Both the position numbers and the translations under genes were made by a program. From the NCBI GenBank assembly GCA_018676275.1, contig JABHFC010000354.1, positions 1 to 22,079 of the forward strand: a stretch of DNA of 22,079 bases, in the 5' to 3' direction. Below the pieces are notes generated by a model that made no database searches, had not been told where the DNA came from, and was given only the letters and a program-made list of their open reading frames with translations. Positions 7,443 to 15,320 of this stretch are shown one piece after another; within the stretch, counting starts at the first letter, position 1; each line of letters begins with the position of its first letter. The DNA is from Gammaproteobacteria bacterium (GTDB lineage: Bacteria > Pseudomonadota > Gammaproteobacteria > Eutrophobiales > Eutrophobiaceae).

Positions 7443-8628
7443 AATAATTAAGGGCGATAGCATGAACTAACTGACGCGCCAGCTTTTCCTTTGGTGCAGT
7501 CTGCAAAGACAGGCTGCCACCAGACCAGAAAACCTCCAGCGCATTATCTTCTTTATCAAAACCGAGTTCATCCCCAACTAGGTTGGCAGCGATCATATCC
7601 AGACCCTTACCTTTCAGCTTCTTGATTGCATTGTCCTTTAGCGATTCCGTCTCAGCAGCAAAGCCCACCGTAAACGGAGAGGAAAGCAAATTTGCAACAT
7701 CCGCCAGCACATCCGGATTCTTTTCAAGTTTGATTGACAATGTCTTTTCAGACTTCTTTATCTTTTGCTCAGCAATCTCTTCACATCGATAATCCGCAAC
7801 TGCCGCTGCTGCTATAAAAATGTCTGCGTCGTCAGCGTTACTTAAAACCACATCACGCATTTCTTTCGCGGTATTTACTTTAACGCAATTCACCTGGTCC
7901 GGTGCCTGTAAGCTTACCGGTCCGCTTACCAGTGTCACGTTTGCACCAGCTTCCAGTGCGGCCCTTGCCATGGCGTAACCCATCCTGCCTGAACTTCTAT
8001 TGCTGATATAACGCACCGGGTCAATCGCCTCACGTGTCGGTCCAGCTGTGACGATCACATGTTTGCCGGCCAACATAGAGTTCTGAAAAATTGCCTCTAC
8101 TGCATGCAGCAACTGAACTGCTTCCAGCATTCTGCCTGGCCCAACTTCTCCACAAGCCTGATCTCCTTCGGCTGGACCGAGAATGCTTATTTCACGCTGC
8201 ATAATCGTTTCGATGTTTGCCTGTGTTGCGCGATTTCGCCACATTTGTTGGTTCATTGCTGGCGCTACCAGTAGCGGCACATCGGCTGCCAGGCAAAGGG
8301 TGCTGAGCAAATCATCAGCCATGCCATATGTCAGTTTCGCAATAAAATTAGCACTGCCCGGGGCTATCAAGATCACATCGCTCCAGCGAGCTAGCTCAAT
8401 ATGACCCATCCCGGCTTCACTATCGTGATCCAGCAACTCAGTGTGCACTGGACGCCCTGACAGGGCCTGCATCGTCAGTGGTGTTATGAACTCAAAGGCG
8501 CCCCTGGTCATGACTACCTGCACCTCAGCGCCCTGTTCACGCAAGCGTCGAACTAACTCCGCGCTCTTATAAGCAGCAATACCCCCTGTGACACCAAGCA
8601 GGATGCGTTTATTTTGTAAGGTTTTCAT
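7414..8628 (-). CDS. coaBC: Bifunctional phosphopantothenoylcysteine decarboxylase/phosphopantothenate-cysteine ligase
   Basis: CoaBC makes 4'-phosphopantetheine from 4'-phosphopantothenate, CTP and cysteine, the middle of coenzyme A synthesis. The 404-residue protein has the FMN-binding flavoprotein start RILLGVTGGIAAYKSAELVR, the catalytic histidine in GHIELARWSD, PAMNQQMW, and the decarboxylase cysteine in ACGEVGPGRM. The ligase half begins at KHVIVTAGPTREAIDPVRYI and has NRSSGRMGYAMA, AAAVADYR and the KIKK lysines. CoaD, which acts on its product, is also in this window. It is the first gene of the minus-strand unit and diverges from radC across 136 bases. In E. coli coaBC and dut are likewise neighbours. 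Confidence 0.97.
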   Translation of the reverse strand: MKTLQNKRILLGVTGGIAAYKSAELVRRLREQGAEVQVVMTRGAFEFITPLTMQALSGRPVHTELLDHDSEAGMGHIELARWSDVILIAPGSANFIAKLTYGMADDLLSTLCLAADVPLLVAPAMNQQMWRNRATQANIETIMQREISILGPAEGDQACGEVGPGRMLEAVQLLHAVEAIFQNSMLAGKHVIVTAGPTREAIDPVRYISNRSSGRMGYAMARAALEAGANVTLVSGPVSLQAPDQVNCVKVNTAKEMRDVVLSNADDADIFIAAAAVADYRCEEIAEQKIKKSEKTLSIKLEKNPDVLADVANLLSSPFTVGFAAETESLKDNAIKKLKGKGLDMIAANLVGDELGFDKEDNALEVFWSGGSLSLQTAPKEKLARQLVHAIALNYYEKHSNKAH

Positions 8629-8685
8629 CGAGGCTAAGTTTACCTCAAATTACTCAATTTTCGATATTAATCCTGAAAAATACTT

Positions 8686-8699
8686 GTATTATCTAATAC
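8686..8699. promoter_or_regulatory. Perfect 14-base palindrome in the coaBC/radC divergent region
   Basis: GTATTA and TAATAC face each other across two bases (TC). The site lies 57 bases upstream of the coaBC start and 65 bases upstream of the radC start. An ATACTTG heptamer also occurs twice, 16 bases apart, around it. An operator or overlapping divergent promoter is possible; in AT-rich DNA such a palindrome may also be chance. Confidence 0.3.
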
Positions 8700-8764
8700 T
8701 TGGGAATGGAATCTAATTTTGATGACCAATATCAGTAATCATTATTCAATAACAAGGAGACGTT

Positions 8765-9439
8765 ATGACTATTACAGACTGGCCGCTTACCGAGCAACCA
8801 AGAGAAAAATTGCTGCAGAATGGCCCGACCACCCTGTCTGATGCAGAAATACTCGCCATTTTTCTGCGTACTGGTACGCCAGGTAAAACTGCTTTGGATC
8901 TTGCCAGGGAATTACTCACACAATTCAATGGCCTCAGAAGCCTGCTGGAAGCAGATTTTGACAGTTTTTGTCAAAACAAAGGACTGGGAATGGCAAAGTT
9001 TGTCCAACTCCAGGCAGCTTTGGAATTGGGCAAGCGCTATCTTGAATCCAGGCTCAAACGCGAACAAGCCCTGAGCAGCCCGAAAGATACCCGTAATTAC
9101 CTGAAAGCAAGGCTGCGTGCCTATCAGCATGAAGTCTTTGCCTGCCTGTTTCTGGATAATCGACATCGAGTTATCTGCTTTGAGGAGCTTTTTTCCGGCA
9201 CTATCGATGGTGCCAGTGTGTATCCGCGCGAAGTGGTGAAACGGGCCCTGTTCCACAATGCAGCCGCTCTTATCCTCGCCCATAATCATCCATCCGGAGT
9301 GGCTGAACCGAGTAGAGCCGACCAAAACATTACCCAGCGCCTAAAAGAAGCGTTGGCATTAGTCGATATTCGGATACTTGACCATTTCGTCATTGGCGAC
9401 AGTGAACCGGTCTCATTCGCTGAAAGAGGTCTGATTTAA
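8765..9439 (+). CDS. radC: RadC family protein (JAB/MPN domain)
   Basis: RadC (UPF0758) is a 224-residue protein with an N-terminal helix-hairpin-helix-like region (LSDAEILAIFLRTGTPGKTA) and a C-terminal JAB1/MPN metalloprotease-like domain. The metal site is visible as AHNHPSGVAEPSRADQNITQ, matching the HxHP(S)G...SxxD signature. The family name comes from an old DNA-repair claim that was later withdrawn for E. coli, so the role is unsettled. A strong ribosome-binding site (AAGGAG) precedes the ATG by five bases. It stands next to rpmB-rpmG and divergent from coaBC, as in E. coli. Naming is secure, function is not. Confidence 0.93.
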   Translation: MTITDWPLTEQPREKLLQNGPTTLSDAEILAIFLRTGTPGKTALDLARELLTQFNGLRSLLEADFDSFCQNKGLGMAKFVQLQAALELGKRYLESRLKREQALSSPKDTRNYLKARLRAYQHEVFACLFLDNRHRVICFEELFSGTIDGASVYPREVVKRALFHNAAALILAHNHPSGVAEPSRADQNITQRLKEALALVDIRILDHFVIGDSEPVSFAERGLI

Positions 9440-9479
9440 AGGCCTGCACAGGACTGAGAAAGGCTATGGACAGCTATGC

Positions 9480-9508
9480 TTGGCTCTTACTCAGTTTCCA
9501 TGTACAAT
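9480..9508 (+). promoter_or_regulatory. Sigma-70 promoter for rpmB-rpmG
   Basis: TTGGCT (9480-9485) and TACAAT (9503-9508) are spaced by exactly 17 bases, with four and five consensus matches. The sequence after the -10 box is GC-rich (CCGCGC), as in discriminators of ribosomal promoters under stringent control. Initiation near 9515 would leave a leader of about 30 bases. This is pattern evidence, strengthened by its position. Confidence 0.6.
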
Positions 9509-9544
9509 CCGCGCTCTTTTTTGCTTAGTAGCGAGATTTTTAAA

Positions 9545-9781
9545 ATGTCACGTATTTGTCAGGTTACCGGTAAACGGCCGATGGCGGGAAACAATGTCTC
9601 CCACGCCAATAATAGAACCAAACGTCGGTTTTTACCCAATTTACACGCACGTCGGTTTTGGCTGGAAAATGAGAACCGCTGGGTGCGTTTGCGCGTCAGT
9701 TGCAAGGGTTTGCGAATTATTGACAAGCTCGGCATCGAAAAAGTACTTGCGGACATTCGTGCCCGTGGCGATAAGGTCTAG
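9545..9781 (+). CDS. rpmB: 50S ribosomal protein L28
   Basis: L28 is a 78-residue, strongly basic component of the large ribosomal subunit. It matches E. coli L28 along its whole length (SRICQVTGKRPMAGNNVSHA at the start, RRFLPNLHARRFW in the middle, LADIRARGDK at the end). The ATG at 9545 is the conserved start; an in-frame ATG at 9476 would add 23 unconserved residues and would put the start upstream of the promoter -35 box. The gene is followed by rpmG after 11 bases, the standard pair. Confidence 0.97.
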   Translation: MSRICQVTGKRPMAGNNVSHANNRTKRRFLPNLHARRFWLENENRWVRLRVSCKGLRIIDKLGIEKVLADIRARGDKV

Positions 9782-9792
9782 GAGATAAAACG

Positions 9793-9960
9793 ATGGCAGG
9801 CAGCGCTAGAGACAAAATAAAACTGGTTTCCTCCGAGGGTACCGGTCACTACTATACGACCACCAAGAATAAACGTAACATGCCGGACAAAATGGAAATA
9901 AAGAAATACGACCCAGTCGTACGTAAGCATGTGATGTACAAAGAAGCTAAAATTAAATAG
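9793..9960 (+). CDS. rpmG: 50S ribosomal protein L33
   Basis: This 55-residue reading frame encodes L33 of the large ribosomal subunit. It shows KIKLVSSEGTGHYYTTTKNK and KKYDPVVRKHVMYKEAKIK, nearly identical to the E. coli protein and the same length. It is the zinc-free type: no CxxC pairs are present. A GGAG ribosome-binding site (9781-9784) sits eight bases before the ATG, overlapping the last base of the rpmB stop. A strong terminator follows. Confidence 0.97.
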   Translation: MAGSARDKIKLVSSEGTGHYYTTTKNKRNMPDKMEIKKYDPVVRKHVMYKEAKIK

Positions 9961-9984
9961 CTTCCAGTCTCAATTACAGTTTAT

Positions 9985-10011
9985 AAAGACCCGCCTTAGT
10001 GCGGGTTTTTT
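9985..10011 (+). terminator. Intrinsic terminator after rpmG
   Basis: ACCCGC (9989-9994) pairs perfectly with GCGGGT (10001-10006) around a six-base loop, followed by a run of T to 10011. Upstream A residues can extend the stem against the T-run. It ends the rpmB-rpmG transcript 25 bases after the stop. It lies 14 bases past the desaturase stop on the other strand and may also serve that gene, with a poorer U-tract. Confidence 0.85.
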
Positions 10012-10024
10012 ATTGGCTTGAGAG

Positions 10025-11197
10025 TCAGGTCCAGGTCGGAGCCAATGAATAACCCCGTACCGTCTGGGCAAATTCCTCCAAAGCAGTGATGCCGGTTTGT
10101 TCTGCCTGTTGACACCAGTCCTGCAGGGCATCAAGCAGCCTCTCCTGACTGGCTGTTTTTTCCTGCCACAGCGCCTGTAATCTCTGCTGATATTCATACA
10201 CAACGGCTAAGGACTGACTCTGTGCTAACAACTCATCCAGTCTTTGTTTTGCAGCACTATCCATTAGTGCCTCGTGTCGAATTAACCAGCGTTTGCCGCG
10301 TTTAAATAAACCTTTGCTGGTTTCACTGGCTTTGGCTTTTTCTTCCCGGTATACCTGTTTCACCACATCACGAGCATAATGCGACATGATGTGAAATCGA
10401 TTCGTAATAACAGCGCTCACTGTGTCCAGATCCACAATTTTTTTCTGACTATTAAATGCCAGTTGAGGTGCAAGTTTTTTTACTTTGGCTAATCCAGCAT
10501 ATTGCATAAGCTTGATGTAACTCCAGCCCAAATCAAATTCGTACCATTTCGATGAGAAACGCGCCGAACTTGCAAACGCATGGTGATTATTGTGCAGTTC
10601 TTCACCACCAATGAACATGCCGACAGGTATGATGTTGGTGGATGCATCAGCTGATTCAAAATTTCTGTAACCCCACCAATGCCCCAGTCCATTGATTACG
10701 CCTGCCGCAAATATCGGTATCCAGGCCATCTGTATTGCCCAGACAGTCAAGCCAAGAAAACCAAAGAGGAATATATTGACAGCCATCATGATAAAAATTC
10801 CCAGAAAACTGAAACGACTGTAAAACTTTCTTTCCAGGTAATCATCGGGTGTTTTAAAACCATATTTATCCAGTGTTTCAATATTTCTGGCTTCCTGCCG
10901 ATACAGTTCAGACCCCTCAAGCAGAACTTTTAGTAAGCCTGCTCTTTGCGGGCTATGAGGATCTTCATTCGTTTCCACACAGGCATGGTGTTTACGATGA
11001 ATAGCAACCCATTCCTTCGTTACAATGCCGGTCGTTAACCACAACCATAAACGAAAAAAATGGCTAACTGCTGGATGTAGCTCCAGGGCTCGGTGTGTTT
11101 GGTATCGATGCAAATAGATGGTGACACTGGCTATGGTGATATGCGTAAGCCCAAGAGTAATAAGAATATAGGCCCATATCGGTAAATCATGGTACAT
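10025..11197 (-). CDS. Membrane fatty acid desaturase with ISL3-transposase-like C-terminal extension
   Basis: The first roughly 235 residues are a di-iron acyl desaturase that would introduce a double bond into an acyl chain, probably at delta-9. The histidine boxes are H30-x4-H35 (HRYQTHR), H67-x2-HH71 (HRKHH) and H202-x2-HH206 (HNNHH), with an extra H173 in NGLGHWWGYRNF. Hydrophobic segments lie near residues 8-28, 45-60, 132-155 and 156-172. The last 135 residues are soluble and helical and resemble the second half of ISL3-family transposases (NRFHIMSHYA at 266-275, KRWLIRHEALM, QTGITALEEFAQTV). Length is close to that of P. aeruginosa DesB (about 394). It diverges from the ABC operon. 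The acyl-CoA or phospholipid substrate cannot be told from sequence. Confidence 0.88.
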   Translation of the reverse strand: MYHDLPIWAYILITLGLTHITIASVTIYLHRYQTHRALELHPAVSHFFRLWLWLTTGIVTKEWVAIHRKHHACVETNEDPHSPQRAGLLKVLLEGSELYRQEARNIETLDKYGFKTPDDYLERKFYSRFSFLGIFIMMAVNIFLFGFLGLTVWAIQMAWIPIFAAGVINGLGHWWGYRNFESADASTNIIPVGMFIGGEELHNNHHAFASSARFSSKWYEFDLGWSYIKLMQYAGLAKVKKLAPQLAFNSQKKIVDLDTVSAVITNRFHIMSHYARDVVKQVYREEKAKASETSKGLFKRGKRWLIRHEALMDSAAKQRLDELLAQSQSLAVVYEYQQRLQALWQEKTASQERLLDALQDWCQQAEQTGITALEEFAQTVRGYSLAPTWT

Positions 11198-11216
11198 AAT
11201 GCTTCCCCATTAGAGT

Positions 11217-11236
11217 CGATAGAAGCAATGCTATCG
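11217..11236. promoter_or_regulatory. Inverted repeat upstream of the desaturase
   Basis: CGATAG (11217-11222) and CTATCG (11231-11236) are perfect inverted copies separated by eight bases, and GAGTC occurs directly on both outer sides. The repeat starts 20 bases before the desaturase ATG on the minus strand, where a leader hairpin or an operator would fit. Desaturase genes are often repressed by TetR-type regulators, but no such local regulator is visible. Confidence 0.3.
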
Positions 11237-11361
11237 GAGTCAGACGATGTATTCCAGCCCTGACTTAATTGACCCTGAAGTTGGCCCGTTAATGCACAGG
11301 AACAAGACATTCTTTGCGAAACAGAACAGCCGATTTGCATCACAACTTCTTGCCAAAGTCC

Positions 11362-11370
11362 TGTTACACT
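11362..11370 (+). promoter_or_regulatory. Candidate extended -10 promoter for the ABC operon
   Basis: TGTTACACT fits TGn followed by a -10 box (TACACT, four of six matches), without a good -35 hexamer. It would start transcription near 11377, about 36 bases before the ATPase ATG. This is weak pattern evidence in the only non-coding stretch upstream of the operon. Confidence 0.25.
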
Positions 11371-11412
11371 CATGCCTAAATCTAGTTGGTTTTTCAGAAT
11401 AATGACTCTTCC

Positions 11413-12372
11413 ATGAATAAGGAAACGCTTGTTAAAGTAGAGCACATTAGCCGTTATTATGGTGATCACTGTGCCGTAGACGACCTAAGCTTTTCTGTCA
11501 GTCGTGGAGAAGTTCTCGGATTTCTGGGGCCAAATGGTGCTGGCAAATCTACCAGCATGCAGATCATTTGTGGTGTGCTTGCCGCTAGCGATGGCAACGT
11601 TTCGGTCGCAGGTCATGACATTATCGACGAAGCAAAACTAGCCAAACAACATATTGGCTTTTTACCTGAACAGCCACCTCTGTACACCGACCTGACCGTA
11701 GATGAATATCTTAAGTATTGTGGACGTTTGCGAAAAATTTCGAGCAACAATATCACTTCCTCTCTCGCCAACTGTAAAGAACGATGTGGTCTCAATGATG
11801 CAGGTGGTCGCTTGATAAGCAACCTTTCTAAAGGATTTCAACAACGAGTTGGTATTGCTCAAGCTATTATTCACTCGCCGTCAGTGGTAATCCTTGATGA
11901 ACCAACATCGGGCCTGGACCCGATACAGATTGTAGAAATTCGAAGCTTAATCAGTGAATTGAGCGAGGATCATAGCGTGATACTGTCCACTCATATTTTA
12001 TCTGAAGTCCAGAGTAGCTGTGATCGGGTGCTTATTATTAATCGCGGAAAACTGGTTCTCGATGAAAGCATGCTGTCCCTGCAAGGTGACTCAAAACACT
12101 CTTGCTGCATTGTCGCCCTGCAAAAACCTCCGTTACTGGAAGAACTTGAAAAAACAGATGGTGTCACACACATCGATGTTATAGATCAATATCGCTTCCG
12201 CATTACCTATCTACAAGATATATGCACGCCAGCAATTCTGGCAAACACTGCGTCAACTGCCGACTGGGGATTGTTTGAATTAATCCCGGAACATGATTCA
12301 CTGGAGCAAACTTTTATGCGTTTAACTCTAGATGATTTAAATCATGTTCAGCAATCTACACTTTCATCATGA
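11413..12372 (+). CDS. ABC transporter ATP-binding protein, Gld-type
   Basis: This 319-residue ATPase has Walker A GPNGAGKS (39-46), the Q-loop glutamine in FLPEQPPLY, signature LSKGFQQRVGIAQA (138-151), Walker B VVILDE (158-163) and the switch histidine in STHILSEV. It is the ATP-driven partner of the ABC-2 permease encoded next, and resembles GldA-type exporters. The ATG at 11413 is chosen because homology begins there; an in-frame TTG at 11386 would add nine residues. Neither has a clear ribosome-binding site. The last four bases overlap the permease start (ATGA). The C-terminal 100 residues after the ATPase core are poorly conserved. Substrate is unknown. Confidence 0.9.
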   Translation: MNKETLVKVEHISRYYGDHCAVDDLSFSVSRGEVLGFLGPNGAGKSTSMQIICGVLAASDGNVSVAGHDIIDEAKLAKQHIGFLPEQPPLYTDLTVDEYLKYCGRLRKISSNNITSSLANCKERCGLNDAGGRLISNLSKGFQQRVGIAQAIIHSPSVVILDEPTSGLDPIQIVEIRSLISELSEDHSVILSTHILSEVQSSCDRVLIINRGKLVLDESMLSLQGDSKHSCCIVALQKPPLLEELEKTDGVTHIDVIDQYRFRITYLQDICTPAILANTASTADWGLFELIPEHDSLEQTFMRLTLDDLNHVQQSTLSS

Positions 12373-13118
12373 ACCCAATTGTCAGTATCGCGGCTAACGA
12401 ACTTCGGCGTCTTTTCCTGTCACCTTTTGCATGGATTATTCTGGCTGCCGTACAGTTTTTACTGGCTGTTTTCTTTTACCTGCTTCTGTCAAAATTTATG
12501 GAGTCAACGACATGGCAAAGTAACAGAGGATTAACTGAAATTGTAGTCGTTGGTCTGTTGCAGGTATCCGGTCTTGTTCTACTGTTAATAGCACCGTTTA
12601 TAAGTATGCGTTTATTTAGCGATGAATTGCGTAGCGGGACAATAAAGTTACTTCTTTCCGCTCCTGTCTCTATTACTGAACTCGTATTGGGGAAATATAT
12701 CGGCATTATGATCTTTTTCCTGAGCTTATCAGCGCTGATTGCCCTGATGCCTCTTTCTTTATTAGCTGGAACCAGGCTTGATTTGGGATTATTGGCTTCC
12801 GGAATGACTGCACTATTTTTGCTAAGCTCTGTTTTAGCTGCCATCGGCCTTTTTATTTCAAGCTTGAGTAATTCGCCGGCGATCGCGGCAATAAGCACTT
12901 TTGTTGTCACCATCCTGCTGTGGATAGTTCATATTGCCAATGACTCAGACAACGAACAGCTACAGACAATAATCAATTATTTATCACTACAAAAACATTT
13001 CAATGCCCTGCTTAGTGGCGCATTCAACTCTGTGGACGTAATTTATTTCATCATTATAAGTACTTTGTTTATCGTTCTGAGCATTTGTCGTCTGGATGCA
13101 CTTCGTACACATCAATGA
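12369..13118 (+). CDS. ABC-2 type permease, GldF-like
   Basis: This 249-residue protein has about six hydrophobic segments (near residues 12-38, 55-78, 105-130, 135-155, 158-180 and 220-240) and the ABC-2 element DELRSGTIKLLLSAPVSITE (77-96), which couples to the ATPase. It forms the membrane part of the exporter with the upstream gene. It starts at an ATG overlapping the ATPase stop by four bases and ends in an ATGA overlap with the GldG-like gene, so the three are translationally coupled. Similar permeases are called GldF in gliding Bacteroidetes; gliding is not implied here. Confidence 0.87.
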   Translation: MNPIVSIAANELRRLFLSPFAWIILAAVQFLLAVFFYLLLSKFMESTTWQSNRGLTEIVVVGLLQVSGLVLLLIAPFISMRLFSDELRSGTIKLLLSAPVSITELVLGKYIGIMIFFLSLSALIALMPLSLLAGTRLDLGLLASGMTALFLLSSVLAAIGLFISSLSNSPAIAAISTFVVTILLWIVHIANDSDNEQLQTIINYLSLQKHFNALLSGAFNSVDVIYFIIISTLFIVLSICRLDALRTHQ

Positions 13119-14461
13119 ATCGCCAAAGTCAATTACGTCTGAATAGCAGCATAACAATAATACTTTTGTTGTTGCTTTTTGCTCTGTGTGCCTGGCTCAG
13201 TACTCACTTTAACTTTGAGTCAGACTTGACTCGTAGTGGACGACATACTTTGTCTACCGCCAGCCTCGAAATTCTGGCGCAGGCAAGCAAGCCACTGGAG
13301 ATCAGTGCCTACGCCAGAAAGGATTCTGAACTACGGATTCTTATAAAAGGATATGTTGAAAAATTTCAACGTTATAAACCAGACATTACTTTGCATTTTG
13401 TTAATCCAGACGCTGTTCCGGACGAAATAAGACAGCTCGGTGTCAATGTAAACGGCGAATTGATATTGCGTTATGACGGTCGCAAAGAGCACGTTAAATC
13501 AAATAGCGAACAGGAGTTCGTCAATGCTTTGCAACGCTTATTGAGAGACGAAGAGCGTTGGCTCGCTTTTCTGGATGGTCATGGGGAGCGTCATCCGGAT
13601 GGTGAGTCCAATCATGATTTGGGAGAATGGGTTAGACAACTAAACTACCGTGGTTTCAAGTACAGACCTCTTAATCTCACAGAAACCAAAGTAATTCCCG
13701 ATAATACTTCGGTATTGATTATTGCCAGTCCTTTGGTTGCACTACTGCCGGGTGAACTAATCATCGTTAGAGATTATCTTGAGCAAGGAGGAAACCTGCT
13801 CTGGTTGCTTGACCCTAATGAGATATCAGGTATGGATAGTATTGTCGAAAGCCTTGGTATCCGTATCGAACCCGGTGTAGTAATTGATACTGCCAGTCAG
13901 TTGCTGGGCATTAACGATCCAACAATTGCACTGACAACAGCACGTCTCTATGGCGATCACCCGATTACTAATGGCTTTGACCTGACTGTGTTCTTTCCAA
14001 AAGTTACCGCAATCACTGCTGTTGCTGAAAAAGGCTGGCACATACTGCCTGTATTAAGTAGCGGCAATCACACCTGGCTTGAACTCGGTGAATTGCAGGG
14101 AGAAGTAGATTTTAATTCTGTGGAAGAACAAAAAGGACCTCTCACCCTTGGTCTGAGTCTGGAACGCCAAACAAAAGGTTCGCGTAACAATCAACAACGA
14201 GTACTCGTTATTGGCGATGGGGATTTCCTCTCTAACACTTATGTTGGCAACAGTGGCAATATGGAACTGGGAATGCGCATGATAAATTGGTTAAGCAGTG
14301 ATGATAGTCTGATTAGTATCCCACAACAGGCGCTCGATGACGCTGAATTGAAGATGTCACAAATCACTCTCGGAGCATTTGGCCTGAGTTTTTTGCTGGT
14401 ACTGCCTCTGGGCTTTCTGGGCGTAGGATTTTTCCTCTGGTGGCATCGTAAAAAGCTTTAG
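13115..14461 (+). CDS. GldG-like ABC transporter auxiliary protein
   Basis: This 448-residue protein has an N-terminal membrane helix (about residues 13-33), a large extracytoplasmic domain with ABC_transp_aux (GldG) features such as LARQSE-free but conserved SASLEIL, YVEKFQRYKPDITLHFVNPD and FLDGHGERHP, and DYLEQGGNLLWLLDP, then a C-terminal helix near 418-442 and a basic tail (WWHRKKL). It probably sits on the outer face of the inner membrane with the permease. The ATG at 13115 overlaps the permease stop (ATGA), which is why I prefer it to an in-frame TTG 30 bases earlier. The domain is related to intraflagellar transport IFT52-type folds. Its role here is unknown. Confidence 0.85.
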   Translation: MNRQSQLRLNSSITIILLLLLFALCAWLSTHFNFESDLTRSGRHTLSTASLEILAQASKPLEISAYARKDSELRILIKGYVEKFQRYKPDITLHFVNPDAVPDEIRQLGVNVNGELILRYDGRKEHVKSNSEQEFVNALQRLLRDEERWLAFLDGHGERHPDGESNHDLGEWVRQLNYRGFKYRPLNLTETKVIPDNTSVLIIASPLVALLPGELIIVRDYLEQGGNLLWLLDPNEISGMDSIVESLGIRIEPGVVIDTASQLLGINDPTIALTTARLYGDHPITNGFDLTVFFPKVTAITAVAEKGWHILPVLSSGNHTWLELGELQGEVDFNSVEEQKGPLTLGLSLERQTKGSRNNQQRVLVIGDGDFLSNTYVGNSGNMELGMRMINWLSSDDSLISIPQQALDDAELKMSQITLGAFGLSFLLVLPLGFLGVGFFLWWHRKKL

Positions 14462-14468
14462 AATTTTC

Positions 14469-15320
14469 GTGCAAAAACGTCTCATTACCAATCTGCTTTT
14501 ACTTATTGTTGTTGGGGTTTTGACAAGCGTTTTTATTCTCAGTGATAAGCAGGTAGATGAAGTCAAAACCGCATTGCTAAGCGATATTGATGCAGCAGGT
14601 ATCGAACACATTACTGTTCGACAAAGCACCAAAGAAGATATTGTTTTAAATCGCCAGGGACAACGATGGTTCGTCACATCACCTGTTCATGCGATTGCAC
14701 ATACATCTCGTGTTAATGCGATTCTACACTTACTGAAAAGCAGAAGCTTTGCGCAAATTGATGTAGAGGATAATAGCCTGGAGATTTACCAGCTTGATCC
14801 AGCCATCCTTAGCCTGAGAATGAATTCCCATGAGTTTTTTTTCGGTACGACTGAACCAATAGATGACAGGCGTTATGTCATGTTTGATAACACAATTCAC
14901 CTGATCACTGATCACCTGTTCCATCAATTACGTCAGTCATCAATGTTTTTTGTTAGCCCCAGACTGGTGCCCGAATGGGAAATAATAAGTTCGATTCAGT
15001 TTAATGATCAGATCATAAGCAAAGAGATTAATAGTTGGACAATATTACCAGCAAACAATGCTGTTTCAACAGAACACCTCGGATCCCTCGCACAACATTG
15101 GAAAAAAGCTGAGGCACGTCAAATCCTGCAATATCAAGGTGCTGATGCTGAAGAAAAAGTAATATTGACATATAAAAGTGGGCGCACTGCTTATTTCGAT
15201 GTGATCTCCAAAACACCGGATCTTATACTGGGCAGGGCAGACCTCTCCTTGCAATACAACTTGGATAGAACCATGGCTGAGCGTTTACTTGTTGTGGTAT
15301 CAAATCCCGAAGTAGATTGA
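14469..15320 (+). CDS. DUF4340 family protein
   Basis: This 283-residue protein has one N-terminal membrane helix (about residues 7-24) followed by an extracytoplasmic region with the DUF4340 style: IEHITVRQSTKEDIVLNRQG, WFVTSPVHAIAHTSRVNAIL, then repeated short beta-rich units (FFGTTEPIDDRRYVMF, AYFDVISKTPDLILGRADLS). DUF4340 proteins regularly follow GldG-like genes and are thought to be part of the same envelope complex. It starts with GTG seven bases after the GldG-like stop, so it is the fourth gene of the operon. The function is not known and no catalytic site is recognisable. Confidence 0.82.
   Translation: MQKRLITNLLLLIVVGVLTSVFILSDKQVDEVKTALLSDIDAAGIEHITVRQSTKEDIVLNRQGQRWFVTSPVHAIAHTSRVNAILHLLKSRSFAQIDVEDNSLEIYQLDPAILSLRMNSHEFFFGTTEPIDDRRYVMFDNTIHLITDHLFHQLRQSSMFFVSPRLVPEWEIISSIQFNDQIISKEINSWTILPANNAVSTEHLGSLAQHWKKAEARQILQYQGADAEEKVILTYKSGRTAYFDVISKTPDLILGRADLSLQYNLDRTMAERLLVVVSNPEVD

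Noticed and set aside
8640..8760. LexA-type SOS box upstream of radC
   Set aside because: No CTG-N10-CAG pattern is present.
8912..9325. 137-codon open frame antisense to radC
   Set aside because: radC is unmistakable on the other strand with its metal motif; the antisense frame has no family resemblance and no initiation signal.
9476..9544. N-terminal extension of L28 by 23 residues
   Set aside because: L28 is conserved at 78 residues beginning MSRICQVTGK, and the extension would overlap the promoter.
11413..15320. ABC operon as a defence or antibiotic-export system
   Set aside because: The GldG and DUF4340 partners point to a conserved envelope complex; no nuclease, toxin, peptide precursor or resistance marker is nearby.
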